Of a stretch of DNA of 64,000 bases, positions 45,639 through 55,124 are shown piece by piece. The stretch spans positions 57,124-121,123 of the forward strand of contig NZ_SADR02000011.1 in NCBI RefSeq assembly GCF_004010325.2, given 5' to 3'. The stretch's first letter is position 1. Each line of letters opens with the position of its first letter. The notes beneath the pieces were generated by a model. That model saw only the letters and a program-made list of their open reading frames with translations, had not been told where the DNA came from and searched no databases. Source of the DNA: Mesorhizobium sp. M00.F.Ca.ET.216.01.1.1. GTDB lineage: Bacteria > Pseudomonadota > Alphaproteobacteria > Rhizobiales > Rhizobiaceae. Both the position numbers and the translations under genes were made by a program.

Positions 45639-46376
45639 ATGGATCGATTCCGGCCAAAGTATCAAATGAGCAGTCCCGCCGCGCAACTCCAATCTGACAC
45701 GTTAGGCTCGCGCCTGGCGTCCCGCGGCGACCTCACCAGCTTTTTCATGCAGCTTGCCGCAGAGATCGGCGCCGACAGCTACATGCTCGTCGCTATCGTC
45801 CACGATCAGGACCGCAATGACGCGCGCATCGTCTCTTCCAACTGGATCTTCGACGCCATCGAGCTCATCGGCAAACGGCTGATCGCCAACCTTGCCCAGG
45901 GGCCGCTGACGGCCGCGCCCGGCATCCGACCGACGGCGCTGGTAGCCGCCCAGGCACCGGACGCCGGCGGGCTGCTGACCGGCGAAGAGGCCCACCTTCT
46001 TGACGTGCTCGGTCATGCGGAAATCTATTCACTGCGGCTGAATATCGGCCGCCGGCGCCTGTTCGCGCTGTTCTCGGCCGCCGAGGCCGGCAAGATTGAC
46101 CAGCCGGCGCTGATGAAGGCCCAGTTGAAGTGCTGTTATGCACTCTCCAACATCCCGCAATTGATCGCCGCCGCCGCCATGCAGGATCCGCTGTCGGACC
46201 GCGAACGCGAATGCCTGTTATGGGTGTCGGAAGGCAAGACCACCGACGAGGTCGCGCTCATCCTTGGCGTGTCGTCGAACACCGTCAACAGCTACATCAC
46301 CCACGCCATTCAGAAATTCGCGGCCAGCAACCGCGCGATGGCCATCGCGACGGCTATCAGGAGCGGCATCATTTGA
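45639..46376 (+). CDS. visN: LuxR-family flagellar master regulator VisN
   Basis: The protein has about 245 residues. The N-terminal two thirds is a ligand-binding-like domain (FMQLAAEIGADSYMLVAIVH), and the C-terminal LuxR helix-turn-helix is at LSDRERECLLWVSEGKTTDE with GVSSNTVNSYITHAIQKF. In Sinorhizobium VisN and VisR form a heterodimer that activates the flagellar and chemotaxis regulon, in part through Rem. The visR start overlaps its stop. I choose ATG 45639, but ATG 45666 or GTG 45576 are possible because no start has a clear ribosome-binding site. Confidence 0.88.
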   Translation: MDRFRPKYQMSSPAAQLQSDTLGSRLASRGDLTSFFMQLAAEIGADSYMLVAIVHDQDRNDARIVSSNWIFDAIELIGKRLIANLAQGPLTAAPGIRPTALVAAQAPDAGGLLTGEEAHLLDVLGHAEIYSLRLNIGRRRLFALFSAAEAGKIDQPALMKAQLKCCYALSNIPQLIAAAAMQDPLSDRERECLLWVSEGKTTDEVALILGVSSNTVNSYITHAIQKFAASNRAMAIATAIRSGII

Positions 46377-47143
46377 AACACGCACATGTCAAGGAGGCAG
46401 CCGAAGCCCTTTTCAACGAGCAGCGCAATCCGTTCGGCGCCTTCTCGCTCGGTTCTGAAACGCATCACGCTGTCACCATTCCGGATGCAGTACGCCGCTG
46501 CCGCTGGATCGCCGTCGACATCAATGCTTCGGCCTTCGGCCTGTTCTTCGTCAGTCCCTCGCCGGAACTCGCACGCCTCGTCCCCTGCTTCGATTCCGAC
46601 TACCCGGGCACGGCCGCCGCAACAAGGGTCATCTCCGGCGCCAATGGCGAGGAGATGGTACGCCACACTCGCACCTCGACGGCGCCGCGCTGGTGGGCCG
46701 ACGACGGCACGCCTGGCTCGGAACAGATCTTCCAGAACCTTGCCTGGTCGGAGCGGATGGCGCCGCTGGCGCCCGGCACCAACGGCATTGGCTTTCCGGT
46801 CCATGCCGATCGCGGCCACTGCGGCGTTGTCGTCTTCCTGGGTATGGAAATCGCCCTGCCGGAAGACGCGCTCTACGAGATCCACGCCCGCTGTTTCTCG
46901 CTGTTTGCCGCGGTTGCCCGCATCCGTCCGAGCGACGCCGGCAGGACGCGGTCGATCTCCAAGCGCGAGCTCGAATGCCTGAAGCTGACCGCCAACGGCA
47001 ACACCAGCGAGGAGATCGCCAGGCTGCTGAAGCTCTCGGTGCACACCGCCAACCAGTATCTGACCCAGTCGACCCAGAAGCTCAACGCGGTCAACCGCAA
47101 CCAGGCGGTGGCCAAGGCGCTGCGGCTTGGGCTGATTGAGTAA
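46373..47143 (+). CDS. visR: LuxR-family flagellar master regulator VisR (TTG start)
   Basis: The protein has 256 residues from TTG 46373, which overlaps the visN stop (TTGA), implying coupled synthesis of the two heterodimer partners. The longer frame from 46130 is inside visN. The C-terminal LuxR domain is RSISKRELECLKLTANGNTS with KLSVHTANQYLTQSTQKL. The N-terminal half is a sensory domain. It controls the flagellar genes that follow. A dispersed repeat hairpin begins at its stop codon. Confidence 0.88.
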   Translation: MKHAHVKEAAEALFNEQRNPFGAFSLGSETHHAVTIPDAVRRCRWIAVDINASAFGLFFVSPSPELARLVPCFDSDYPGTAAATRVISGANGEEMVRHTRTSTAPRWWADDGTPGSEQIFQNLAWSERMAPLAPGTNGIGFPVHADRGHCGVVVFLGMEIALPEDALYEIHARCFSLFAAVARIRPSDAGRTRSISKRELECLKLTANGNTSEEIARLLKLSVHTANQYLTQSTQKLNAVNRNQAVAKALRLGLIE

Positions 47144-47187
47144 TGCATGTCGCCCAAAGTGCGCAGCGGTTGGGATAACGACATGCA
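47144..47187. repeat. Dispersed hairpin repeat, copy 2
   Basis: TGCATGTCG at 47144-47152 pairs with CGACATGCA at 47179-47187. The unit matches the copy at 32530-32577 apart from a few central bases. It sits between convergent visR and the 145-residue gene, where it could also help terminate transcription. Confidence 0.8.
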
Positions 47188-47202
47188 CGAAAACAAAGAT
47201 TT

Positions 47203-47640
47203 TCAGCGATAGGCGAGCGGCTCGGGCTTGCGGATGCGCGCCTGCTCGATCACCGCCTGTAGCAAGGTCGTGTTGCGCTCCGGATCCTCGCCCGGTTTCT
47301 CGAACGACACGTAGTTGACCACGACCGACGCGTTGTTCTCGCTCAGCGTCAGCTGGAAATAGACCGTGACACCGGGCGGCCTGAGCTCCAGGTCAAGCAC
47401 GATGCGCGGACTACCGCTCCAGTCGACATGCGCCTCGCCGCCATGGCCGAGCCTGAGCGTGCCCGGCATGAAGTACAGCTCCGCGGCCGAATCCACCAGG
47501 TCCGACAGGCAAGCGAAATGCTCCAGACGGATGAAGGCGATGTAGTCCGCAACTTCGATCAGCCGCAGTTCGCCCACCACTTGCTCGATGGCGCTGGCGA
47601 CGATGATCTCGCGGGAATTTGCGTGCGGTTGGCGGTTCAT
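47203..47640 (-). CDS. Conserved flagellar-cluster protein of unknown function
   Basis: This 145-residue protein has no signal peptide or membrane segment and no motif that I recognise. It appears to be an alpha/beta domain (LRLIEVADYIAFIRLEHFAC, GVTVYFQLTLSENNASVVVN). Its ATG overlaps the flhB stop (ATGA), so it is cotranslated with flhB and is the last gene of the flhB-leftward operon. An unnamed small gene also occupies this position in Sinorhizobium, suggesting a conserved motility role. Confidence 0.7.
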   Translation of the reverse strand: MNRQPHANSREIIVASAIEQVVGELRLIEVADYIAFIRLEHFACLSDLVDSAAELYFMPGTLRLGHGGEAHVDWSGSPRIVLDLELRPPGVTVYFQLTLSENNASVVVNYVSFEKPGEDPERNTTLLQAVIEQARIRKPEPLAYR

Positions 47641-48719
47641 GAGGTCTGTCTGCGCCCAGCCTTTTTCGAGTAGACGATCCGCACCAGCTCGGCGACGGCC
47701 TGATAGAATTGCGATGGGATCACACTATCAACCGAAACTTGCTTGTACATGGAGCGGGCAAGCGCCACGTCCTCGAAGATCGGGATGTTGTGCTCCCTGG
47801 CGATCTCGCGGATCTTGAGCGCCACCAGGTCCTGTCCCTTGGCCAGCACCAGGGGTGCGGCGTCCTCGTCGCGGACATATTTCAGGGCAATGGAAAAGTG
47901 CGTCGGGTTGGCAATGATCAGCGTCGCGCGCGGCACCGCCGTCATCATCCGCCGCCGCGCGCGGTCGCGCGCCAACGACCGCAGCCGTGACTTGATGATC
48001 GGGTCGCCCTCGGACTGTTTCAGCTCGTCCTTGACCTCCTGCTTGCTCATGCGCAGGTCCTGCTTCCAATGGAAGCGTGACCAGACAAGATCGACCGCCG
48101 CGATCAAAGCCATGACGAAGACGATCGCCACCAGGATGTCGACGGCGATGCTCCTGATGACGAGGCCGAAGGCGACGGGATTGGTGATCATGCCTGTCAG
48201 CAGCCTGCGGTGGTCTTCCGACAGAGTGAAGACGAGCACGACGATAGCAAAGCCGAGCTTGCCCAGCGACTTCAGGAACTCGACGAAACCCTGCACGCCG
48301 AACAGCCGGCTCCAGCCCTTGGCTATCGAGATGCGTGAGAATTGCGGCCTGATCCGCTCGCCGACGAATTGCGGCATGTTCTGGAACACCGAGGCGCCGA
48401 CACCGGCCACGACCAGCAGCACCAACAGACTGACGACGGCGCGGCCGATTTCCATCATGACGGTCCTGTAGAGCGCGATGACGTCGGTCTCGGTGTCCAT
48501 CGGCCAGGCTTCCGGCTTCTCCAGGAACATCGATAGGAACATGCCGAGATCTATGATGGCATCCTTGGCGTAGAAGACGGTGAACACCAGTATGGCGACG
48601 AAGGACGCGAGGATCGCGGTTTCCCGTGAATGGGGCAGCTTGCCCTGTTCGACGGTGTCGCGAATCTTCTTTTCTGTCGCTTCTTCGGTTTTCGAGTCTT
48701 TGTCGACCGCCTCAGCCAT
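47637..48719 (-). CDS. flhB: Flagellar type III export protein FlhB
   Basis: The 360-residue protein has four membrane spans (AILASFVAILVFTVFY, VVSLLVLLVVAGVGASVF, LGFAIVVLVFTL, DILVAIVFVMALIAAVDLVW). Its cytoplasmic domain carries the self-cleavage motif NPTH at 271-274 (TLIIANPTHFSIALKY). FlhB sets the substrate switch from rod/hook to filament export. It follows fliG and overlaps the small downstream gene. Confidence 0.95.
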   Translation of the reverse strand: MAEAVDKDSKTEEATEKKIRDTVEQGKLPHSRETAILASFVAILVFTVFYAKDAIIDLGMFLSMFLEKPEAWPMDTETDVIALYRTVMMEIGRAVVSLLVLLVVAGVGASVFQNMPQFVGERIRPQFSRISIAKGWSRLFGVQGFVEFLKSLGKLGFAIVVLVFTLSEDHRRLLTGMITNPVAFGLVIRSIAVDILVAIVFVMALIAAVDLVWSRFHWKQDLRMSKQEVKDELKQSEGDPIIKSRLRSLARDRARRRMMTAVPRATLIIANPTHFSIALKYVRDEDAAPLVLAKGQDLVALKIREIAREHNIPIFEDVALARSMYKQVSVDSVIPSQFYQAVAELVRIVYSKKAGRRQTS

Positions 48720-48744
48720 TGTGCGTTTAGCTGCTCAGCGCCCG

Positions 48745-49758
48745 TCAGGCCGCGGCGTTCTGGGTCGCGGGCAGCTCGAAAGCCCCCTGGCGCGAAAGGC
48801 GGATCGTCGCCACCGAGATCGTCTTGCGTGCCGCCATGATGTCTGCAAGGGCGATCCCCTCCGAGCCCTGTCCGAGTTCGGATTCGATCATACGCCGCGA
48901 CCTTGCGCCGATCGCCGACAGCACCGATTCAGTGAGTGCGGGCGGCGCGCCGCGCAGCGCCAGCGTGACCAGTTCGGTCGACAGGCCGTCGAACAGCAGC
49001 ACCCGCGCCTTTTGGGTGAGCAGCGGCAAGTCGTCGAAGGCGAACAGCCGGGACCTGACACCGTCGAGATCGGGCGTGCCGACCGCCTCCAGATCGTGCA
49101 TGACTTCTTCGAGCTGCGGCTTGTCCATCTCGTTGAGCACGCTGGCGACACGTGCCTGCCCGGCCGACGTGTCCTTGGTCGAGGTTTGCGAGAGCACGCT
49201 GCTGCGCAGCTGGTTTTCGACGATCTTGGTGGCCGCTTCCGGAATGGTCGCCATCGTCACCATGCGCTTGATGATCTCGCTGCGCATCGGCTTTGCCATC
49301 GCCAGCAGTACATTGGCCGCGGCCTGCGGCGAAAGCTTCGACAGCACCATGGCCGCGGTCTGCGCGTGCTCGCCGGTGAGGAACGCACCCAGACGTGCCG
49401 GCTCGAGCTTTTCGAGATCCGGCCAGATCGGCGGCGGTCCCTCTGGTGCGACCTCGAACTTCTTGTCGCCCATGATGGCGCTCATTTCTTCCGGCGACAG
49501 CGATTCATTGAGGATGATGTCCATCCTGTCGGCGGAATCGAGCAGCCCCGCACCTTCGGTGAATTCGGCTTCGAATTCGGCAACGATGCGTTCGAGGTCG
49601 CTCTGCGGAATGGTGCGTAGCAGGCGGGCGCCTTCGATCAACGCCTTCAGCTCCTCCTGCTTGAAGAATTTCAGCAGCCGGCTGGCCGAAGGCTTGCCCA
49701 TCGCCACCAGGATGGCGGCAGCCTTCTGCGGGCGCGTGAGCGTGGTCAGCGCCGTCAT
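48745..49758 (-). CDS. fliG: Flagellar motor switch protein FliG
   Basis: The protein has 337 residues from ATG 49758 (MTALTTLTRPQKAAAILVAM). It has the armadillo-like middle domain, EHAQTAAMVLSKLSPQAAAN being the EHPQ-type motif, and a C-terminal domain with charged torque helix residues (GARSRRMIESELGQG). It sits in the C-ring, joining FliF to FliM and touching the MotA stator. The length is normal. Confidence 0.94.
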   Translation of the reverse strand: MTALTTLTRPQKAAAILVAMGKPSASRLLKFFKQEELKALIEGARLLRTIPQSDLERIVAEFEAEFTEGAGLLDSADRMDIILNESLSPEEMSAIMGDKKFEVAPEGPPPIWPDLEKLEPARLGAFLTGEHAQTAAMVLSKLSPQAAANVLLAMAKPMRSEIIKRMVTMATIPEAATKIVENQLRSSVLSQTSTKDTSAGQARVASVLNEMDKPQLEEVMHDLEAVGTPDLDGVRSRLFAFDDLPLLTQKARVLLFDGLSTELVTLALRGAPPALTESVLSAIGARSRRMIESELGQGSEGIALADIMAARKTISVATIRLSRQGAFELPATQNAAA

Positions 49759-49801
49759 GCCATCGACCCCCACCGCAAGTACCCACACGTGCTACGCATG
49801 C

Positions 49802-50188
49802 TTACACGCCCTTCGTTGCCGCGATGATTTCGGTCAGCCTGATGCCGAAACGCGATGGATCGCTTTCCAGCACGGTGATCTCGCCACGTGCAATCCTGCG
49901 GCCGTTGACCACCACGTCGACAGGTTCGCCAATGCGGCGGTTCAGTGCCACCGTCGAGCCCTTCTGTAGCGCCATCAACTCGGACACCGGCATCTCGGTG
50001 CTGCCGAGGATGATCTGCACGTCGACCGGTATGGTCATGATGATGTTCGAGTTCCCGTCGGAAGCGCCCCGCAAGGTCGCGTCCGGTCGCCTCTCCTCTT
50101 CCTGGAGAACGCCGCGCAACTCTTCGATGGCGCGGTCGAGTTGCTCGTCCGGCTGATCGAGATCGGCTTCCACCTTGGTCTTGGCCAT
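49802..50188 (-). CDS. fliN: Flagellar motor switch protein FliN
   Basis: The protein has 128 residues from ATG 50188 ([20 protein letters not shown]). The C-terminal SpoA domain spans [40 protein letters not shown] and [15 protein letters not shown]. It forms the lower C-ring with FliM. It lies between fliM and fliG in the minus-strand run. Confidence 0.94.
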   Translation of the reverse strand: MAKTKVEADLDQPDEQLDRAIEELRGVLQEEERRPDATLRGASDGNSNIIMTIPVDVQIILGSTEMPVSELMALQKGSTVALNRRIGEPVDVVVNGRRIARGEITVLESDPSRFGIRLTEIIAATKGV

Positions 50189-50222
50189 GCGTCTTCTCCA
50201 AAATGCTCGAGCTTGCCCGGCT

Positions 50223-51152
50223 TCAGCCCGGCATGAGCCCGTCGATAAAGTCCTGTCCGGCATCGTAGGGATGCCTGATCCGGACGGTGTAATTCTGTCC
50301 CAGCTTGCCGAACTCGCATACGAACAGCGTCTTGTTGCGCGCGCTCAGCCGCGCCTGTGACTGCGCATTCTCCTCGAATTCGATGATCTGGCCTGCCTCG
50401 AAGCCGGCGAGGTCGCCAAGCGTCAGCCGGGCCAGGGGCATGGTCGCTTCGAGCGCCACCGTCGAGCGCATCACTTCTTTCGAAAAACGCGCCCGCCAGT
50501 CGGAGCCTGTCGTGTGATCGTCCTCATTGGCTGCACCGCCTCGGGTCGCTAGCAGAATGCGCTGCGGGATCATCACGGTGACCGTGCCGGTATCGGTCGG
50601 CGTCGAGATGCCGAAGACGATGCGGATCGCGGCGCCGTCGCGCAGCACGCGCCGTTTCGCCTCGATACCCGAAATCGCCCGTGGCACCGGCAGCCGCAGC
50701 TCGAGTGACCGCCGTCCGGATCCGTTGAGCGCCTCGGCGACCTCCTGAAATACCATCGTCGCCACATCCGTCTCGATCTGCGACAGCTCGCGCTCGATCG
50801 GCGATACCGGCAGATCCGGATCGCCGCCAAACAGCGCACAGACCATAATCGCGATCGCCGGCGAATCGATCACAAGGGTCATCGCGTCGGAAGATGTCGG
50901 CGACGCAATGACGGTCATCGCAAACGTGTCGCCGGCGCGTACGCGCGCTTCGGGGACGCGGCTGACCTCGACCGCCTGCAAGTCAACAGTCACCGGGGCG
51001 CCGAGCCCGGTCAGGCTCTTCTGCAGCAGCGGCACGGTGCGCTCGCCCATGGACCGGCCGGTTCCGATGACGTGAGCAGCCTCGCCGCTGTCACCGACCA
51101 GGCGCTCGATGATCAGGGAACGGGTCTGCGATGGGCTGCCTGGGCTGGTCAT
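50223..51152 (-). CDS. fliM: Flagellar motor switch protein FliM
   Basis: The 309-residue protein has a CheC-like middle domain and a C-terminal SpoA region ([34 protein letters not shown]). The typical N-terminal CheY-binding LSQDEIDALL is not evident, as is common in rhizobial FliM, which starts [20 protein letters not shown]. It transmits the chemotaxis signal to FliG. Confidence 0.9.
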   Translation of the reverse strand: MTSPGSPSQTRSLIIERLVGDSGEAAHVIGTGRSMGERTVPLLQKSLTGLGAPVTVDLQAVEVSRVPEARVRAGDTFAMTVIASPTSSDAMTLVIDSPAIAIMVCALFGGDPDLPVSPIERELSQIETDVATMVFQEVAEALNGSGRRSLELRLPVPRAISGIEAKRRVLRDGAAIRIVFGISTPTDTGTVTVMIPQRILLATRGGAANEDDHTTGSDWRARFSKEVMRSTVALEATMPLARLTLGDLAGFEAGQIIEFEENAQSQARLSARNKTLFVCEFGKLGQNYTVRIRHPYDAGQDFIDGLMPG

Positions 51153-51187
51153 GACGGCGCGCGGCCTTTTTTGTCGTCGCGCATGGC

Positions 51188-52063
51188 TCAGGCTGCCTTC
51201 TTCTCGGCGGTACCCGTGTTCATGGTGCTCTGCTCGACGGCGTCGATCGTCGGCCGCTCATAGGAGGAGATGGTCTTGCGGCCGAACTCGATCGCAACCT
51301 GCGGCAGCGCGCCGTTCATATAGGCCAGCAGCGTCTGCTTGACGATGATGTAGAGGCGGTTCTTCTTCTCGCGCACCGTCTTGATCTTGGTGGCGACCGG
51401 CCCGACCACCGCATATGACAGGAAGATACCGAGGAAGGTTCCGACAAGGGCAGCGCCGATCAGGCCACCGAGGATTTCCGGCGACTGGTCGAGCGCGCCC
51501 ATCGCTTTCACCACGCCGAGCACGGCGGCGACAATGCCAAGCGCCGGCAGGCCGTCGCCCACCGCCACCAGCGCGTGATAGGCCTTCATCTTATCCGACT
51601 TGATGGTCTGGATTTCCTCGTCCATCAGCGCCTCGATCTCGTGCGAGCGTGCATTGCCGATGATGATGATGCGGCAGTAGTCGCAGATGAAATGCGTCAG
51701 GTCGTGGTTTTTCAGCACGGTCGGGAACGCCTGGAAAATCGCCGATTCCTCTGGATTGTCAATATGCGCCTCGACCTCGCTGCGTGACTTGGAGCGCAGT
51801 TCGCGCATCAGGCTGTGCAGCACGCCGAGCGTTTCGAGATAATCCCGCTCCTTCGGCACCGCCTGCTTGAAGGCTTCGAGAATGCCCTTGCCGGTATCCT
51901 TGACCGTCTTCATCGGGTTGGCGACGAGGAATGTGCCGAGCGCTGCACCGCAGATGACTACCGCTTCCCATGGCTGCATCAGCACGTGAAGATGGCCGCC
52001 CATGGCCATGAAGCCGCCGAGAACGCAACCGAGCGTCACCACCAGTCCGATCAGAATGCCCAC
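51188..52063 (-). CDS. motA: Flagellar stator protein MotA (GTG start)
   Basis: The protein has 291 residues. I start at GTG 52063 because GGAAGGATCTTGC precedes it and the product begins with the normal first membrane span ([20 protein letters not shown]). Three further spans include [18 protein letters not shown] and [18 protein letters not shown] with the conserved Pro, and the cytoplasmic loop holds the charged residues facing FliG. It couples proton flow to torque. It is divergent from the DUF1217 gene across about 150 bp holding the promoters of both flagellar runs. Confidence 0.93.
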   Translation of the reverse strand: MGILIGLVVTLGCVLGGFMAMGGHLHVLMQPWEAVVICGAALGTFLVANPMKTVKDTGKGILEAFKQAVPKERDYLETLGVLHSLMRELRSKSRSEVEAHIDNPEESAIFQAFPTVLKNHDLTHFICDYCRIIIIGNARSHEIEALMDEEIQTIKSDKMKAYHALVAVGDGLPALGIVAAVLGVVKAMGALDQSPEILGGLIGAALVGTFLGIFLSYAVVGPVATKIKTVREKKNRLYIIVKQTLLAYMNGALPQVAIEFGRKTISSYERPTIDAVEQSTMNTGTAEKKAA

Positions 52064-52212
52064 GCAAGATCCTTCCGCATGCCATGTCGGGACCAACGGA
52101 TAGTCCCCGTGCCTTGTGTGAGGCTTGAATCCTTAGTCCCGAAACCGATTCAGCTTCGCGCAAGGAAGTGGGGCTATTGTCTGCGCATAGCTTCGGCCGG
52201 AGGCGGAACGCG

Positions 52213-52986
52213 TTGAACACCTATACGAGCTATCAGCTCATCGCCAAGGACATCACCAAGTCGCTCGATCAGGTCGAGGCGCAGCCCGCCGTCCAGCGCG
52301 ATACCGACTACTATCTTGCCAATATCGGCAAGGTGAAAACCATCGACGATTTCGTCAAGGACAGCCGCCTGTTCAACTATGCCATGAAAGCATATGGCCT
52401 GGGTGACATGGCCTACGCCAAGGCGTTCATGGTCAAGGCGCTGAAGGAAGGTGTCGAATCCGACGACAGCTTCGCCAACAAGCTTACGGATAAGCGTTAC
52501 GCCGACTTCGTGAAGGCATTCAATTTCGAAGCCTTCGGCGAAACCGCCACGCTCTTTCCCGCTGCCCAGCAAGGCACTGTCGACAGGTACATGCGCCAGA
52601 CGCTGGAGGAGAATGCCGGCAAGACCAATGAAGGCGTGCGGCTGGCGCTGTATTTCGACCGCAAGGCGCCCGATATCACCAACTGGTACGACGTGCTGGC
52701 TGATACCGCACTTGCCAGCGTGGTTCGCACCGCGCTCGGCCTGCCCGATTCCTTTGCCTCCGCCGACATCGACAAGCAGGCCAAATTGTTCGAGCAGAAG
52801 CTCGACATTGCCGACTTCACCGACCCCGCCAAGCTAAGCAAATTCCTGACGCGCTTCACCAGCCTGTGGGAGGTCAATCACCCGACCTCGACCGCCCAGA
52901 CATCGGTCAGCGTGCTGTTCGCCCAGCCGACAACGGTCGGCATATCGACCGATCTGATGATAGCCATGCAGAAACTGAGGTTCTGA
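52213..52986 (+). CDS. DUF1217 flagellar-cluster protein (TTG start)
   Basis: The protein has 257 residues from TTG 52213, with GGAGG at 52199-52203. NTYTSYQLIAKDITKSLDQV and DTDYYLANIGKVKTIDDFVK are the opening of the DUF1217 family found in alphaproteobacterial flagellar clusters. It is rich in helices, without signal or membrane segment. It is the first gene of the plus-strand flagellar operon, 7 bp before flgF. Its function is not established. Confidence 0.85.
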   Translation: MNTYTSYQLIAKDITKSLDQVEAQPAVQRDTDYYLANIGKVKTIDDFVKDSRLFNYAMKAYGLGDMAYAKAFMVKALKEGVESDDSFANKLTDKRYADFVKAFNFEAFGETATLFPAAQQGTVDRYMRQTLEENAGKTNEGVRLALYFDRKAPDITNWYDVLADTALASVVRTALGLPDSFASADIDKQAKLFEQKLDIADFTDPAKLSKFLTRFTSLWEVNHPTSTAQTSVSVLFAQPTTVGISTDLMIAMQKLRF

Positions 52987-52993
52987 GAATACC

Positions 52994-53716
52994 ATGCAGG
53001 ACAGCCTCTACGTCGCCCTTTCATCGCAGATCGCGCTTGAGCGCCGTCTCGACACCGTCGCCGACAATGTCGCCAACGCCTCGACCGTCGGCTTTCGTGC
53101 CACCGGCGTGAAATTCGAGGATGTCGTCTCCGGCAGCGGCTCCAAATCCGTGTCGTTCGCGTCTTCGGGCAACACCTATCTTTCCGGCGCGCACGGCGCG
53201 ATGACCGAAACCGGCAACCCCTTCGACTTTGCCATCCAGGGCGATGCCTGGTTCGCCATCGACACCCCGGTCGGCACGGTGATGACCCGCGACGGGCGCT
53301 TTTCGATGAACGAGAATGGCGAACTGATGTCGATCGAAGGCCATCCGGTGCTCGATGCCGGCGGCGCGCCGATCCAGCTCGATCCGCGCAACGGCCCGCC
53401 CAAGGCCGGCGCCGACGGCTCGCTGCGCCAGGGCGACCAGCTTGTCGGCGCCATCGGCCTCTACAATTTCGACCCCGGGCAGAATTTCGTCCGCTACGGC
53501 AATTCGGGCATCGTTCCCGCGCGTACGCCCGACCCGGTCACCGACCGCTCCGATCTCGGCGTCGCGCAGGGCTTCCTCGAGGAATCCAACGTCAACCCAG
53601 TGCTGGAAATGACCCGCCTGATCATGGTTCAGCGCGCCTTCGAGAACACGGCGGCGCTGATGCGCCAGACCGCCTCCTCCACCGACGACGCGATCAAGAC
53701 GCTCGGCTCGAAGTAG
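52994..53716 (+). CDS. flgF: Flagellar proximal rod protein FlgF
   Basis: The 240-residue rod protein begins MQDSLYVALSSQIALERRLD with the N-terminal rod motif DTVADNVANASTVGFRA. It ends with the matching C-terminal helix (GFLEESNVNPVLEMTRLIMV, QRAFENTAALMRQ). It assembles in the periplasmic rod below FlgG. It precedes fliI by 4 bp. Confidence 0.92.
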   Translation: MQDSLYVALSSQIALERRLDTVADNVANASTVGFRATGVKFEDVVSGSGSKSVSFASSGNTYLSGAHGAMTETGNPFDFAIQGDAWFAIDTPVGTVMTRDGRFSMNENGELMSIEGHPVLDAGGAPIQLDPRNGPPKAGADGSLRQGDQLVGAIGLYNFDPGQNFVRYGNSGIVPARTPDPVTDRSDLGVAQGFLEESNVNPVLEMTRLIMVQRAFENTAALMRQTASSTDDAIKTLGSK

Positions 53717-53720
53717 CGGC

Positions 53721-55124
53721 ATGTCGACCGGCCTGTCATCGATGCGCGCTCTCGAAAGGCAGCCCGACGCGCCACAAGACCGGCTGGCCGCGTTGGAGCG
53801 GATCTGGCGTCGCTTCGACGACACAGAAACATTGCTGCGGCGCGGCGGCCGTGTCACCGAAGTTTCGCCCACGCATTACAAGGTACGCGGGCTTTCAGAA
53901 GTCGCCAGGCTGGGCGATATCGTCGAGCAGCGCGGCCAAGCCGGAACGCGCCGCGGCGAGATCGTCATGATCGGCAGTGATGAGGTCGTCATCGCGCCCT
54001 TCGAACGCAGCGCCGATGCCGGCATAGGCGACGCCGTGTTTCGCCGCGGGCCGCTGACGGTGACGCCGCACGCCTCGTGGCGCGGGCGCGCCATCGACGC
54101 GCTCACCCGTGCCATCGACGGCGGCCCGCCGCTGATCAGGACCGACGCCGCTGCAAGCGGTGACGGCGTGACGCCAGGTGCGATGTCGCGGCAGCGCGTC
54201 GGCACCGCCTTCATGACCGGCGTGCGGGTGATCGACATCTTCACCCCGCTCTGCTTTGGCCAGCGTCTAGGCATCTTTGCTGGGTCGGGCGTCGGCAAGT
54301 CGACGCTGCTCGCCATGCTTGCCGGCGCCGACGCCTTCGATACGGTCGTCGTTGCACTGATCGGCGAGCGTGGCCGCGAGGTGCGCGAATTCCTGGAGGA
54401 CACGATCGGCACTGAGAGCATGGCCAAGACCGTCGCTGTTGTTGCCACCAGCGACGAGAGCGCGATGATGCGCCGGCGCGCGCCGGATACCGCCATGCGT
54501 GTCGCCGAGCATTTTCGCGACCAGGGCCACCGTGTGCTTCTGGTGCTCGATTCAATCACCCGCTTCGCCCATGCGCTGCGCGAAGTCGCGACGGGAACTG
54601 GCGAGCCGCCGGTCGCCCGAGGCTACCCAGCTTCCGTTTTCACCGACCTGCCCAAGCTGCTCGAGCGCGCCGGACCGGGCGCCGAGGGCAAAGGCTCGAT
54701 CACCGCCATCATTTCCGTGCTGGTCGACGGCGACGACCACAACGACCCGGTTGCAGATTCGGTACGCGGCATCCTCGACGGCCATGTCGTGCTCGATCGT
54801 GCCATCGCCGAGCAGGGCCGCTATCCACCGGTCAATCCGCTGTCATCCATTTCCCGCCTTGCCAACAAGGCCTGGAGCGCCGAGCAGCGCATGCTGGTGA
54901 CCAGGCTGAAGTCGATGATCTCCCGCTTCGAGGACACGCGCGACATCCGCCTGCTTGGCGCCTATCAGGGCGGCGCCGATGCCGAGCTCGACATCGCAGT
55001 GCGTCAGGTGCCGCTGATCTACGAGGCGCTGACGCAATCGCCGAAGGACCGCGCTTCGGCCGACCCTTTCGCCGACCTCGCCCGCCATCTCAAGGGTAAG
55101 CAGAATGCCGATCCAGCAGACTGA
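53721..55124 (+). CDS. fliI: Flagellum-specific ATPase FliI
   Basis: The 467-residue F1-type ATPase has Walker A GSGVGKST at 188-195 and VVVALIGERGREVREFLEDT. The Walker B region is HRVLLVLDSITRFAHALREV, and the C-terminal part is NPLSSISRLANKAW. It powers delivery of export substrates to the type III apparatus. Its last 20 bases overlap the next gene. No FliH gene is seen nearby; in rhizobia the stator protein is often unrecognised. Confidence 0.95.
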   Translation: MSTGLSSMRALERQPDAPQDRLAALERIWRRFDDTETLLRRGGRVTEVSPTHYKVRGLSEVARLGDIVEQRGQAGTRRGEIVMIGSDEVVIAPFERSADAGIGDAVFRRGPLTVTPHASWRGRAIDALTRAIDGGPPLIRTDAAASGDGVTPGAMSRQRVGTAFMTGVRVIDIFTPLCFGQRLGIFAGSGVGKSTLLAMLAGADAFDTVVVALIGERGREVREFLEDTIGTESMAKTVAVVATSDESAMMRRRAPDTAMRVAEHFRDQGHRVLLVLDSITRFAHALREVATGTGEPPVARGYPASVFTDLPKLLERAGPGAEGKGSITAIISVLVDGDDHNDPVADSVRGILDGHVVLDRAIAEQGRYPPVNPLSSISRLANKAWSAEQRMLVTRLKSMISRFEDTRDIRLLGAYQGGADAELDIAVRQVPLIYEALTQSPKDRASADPFADLARHLKGKQNADPAD

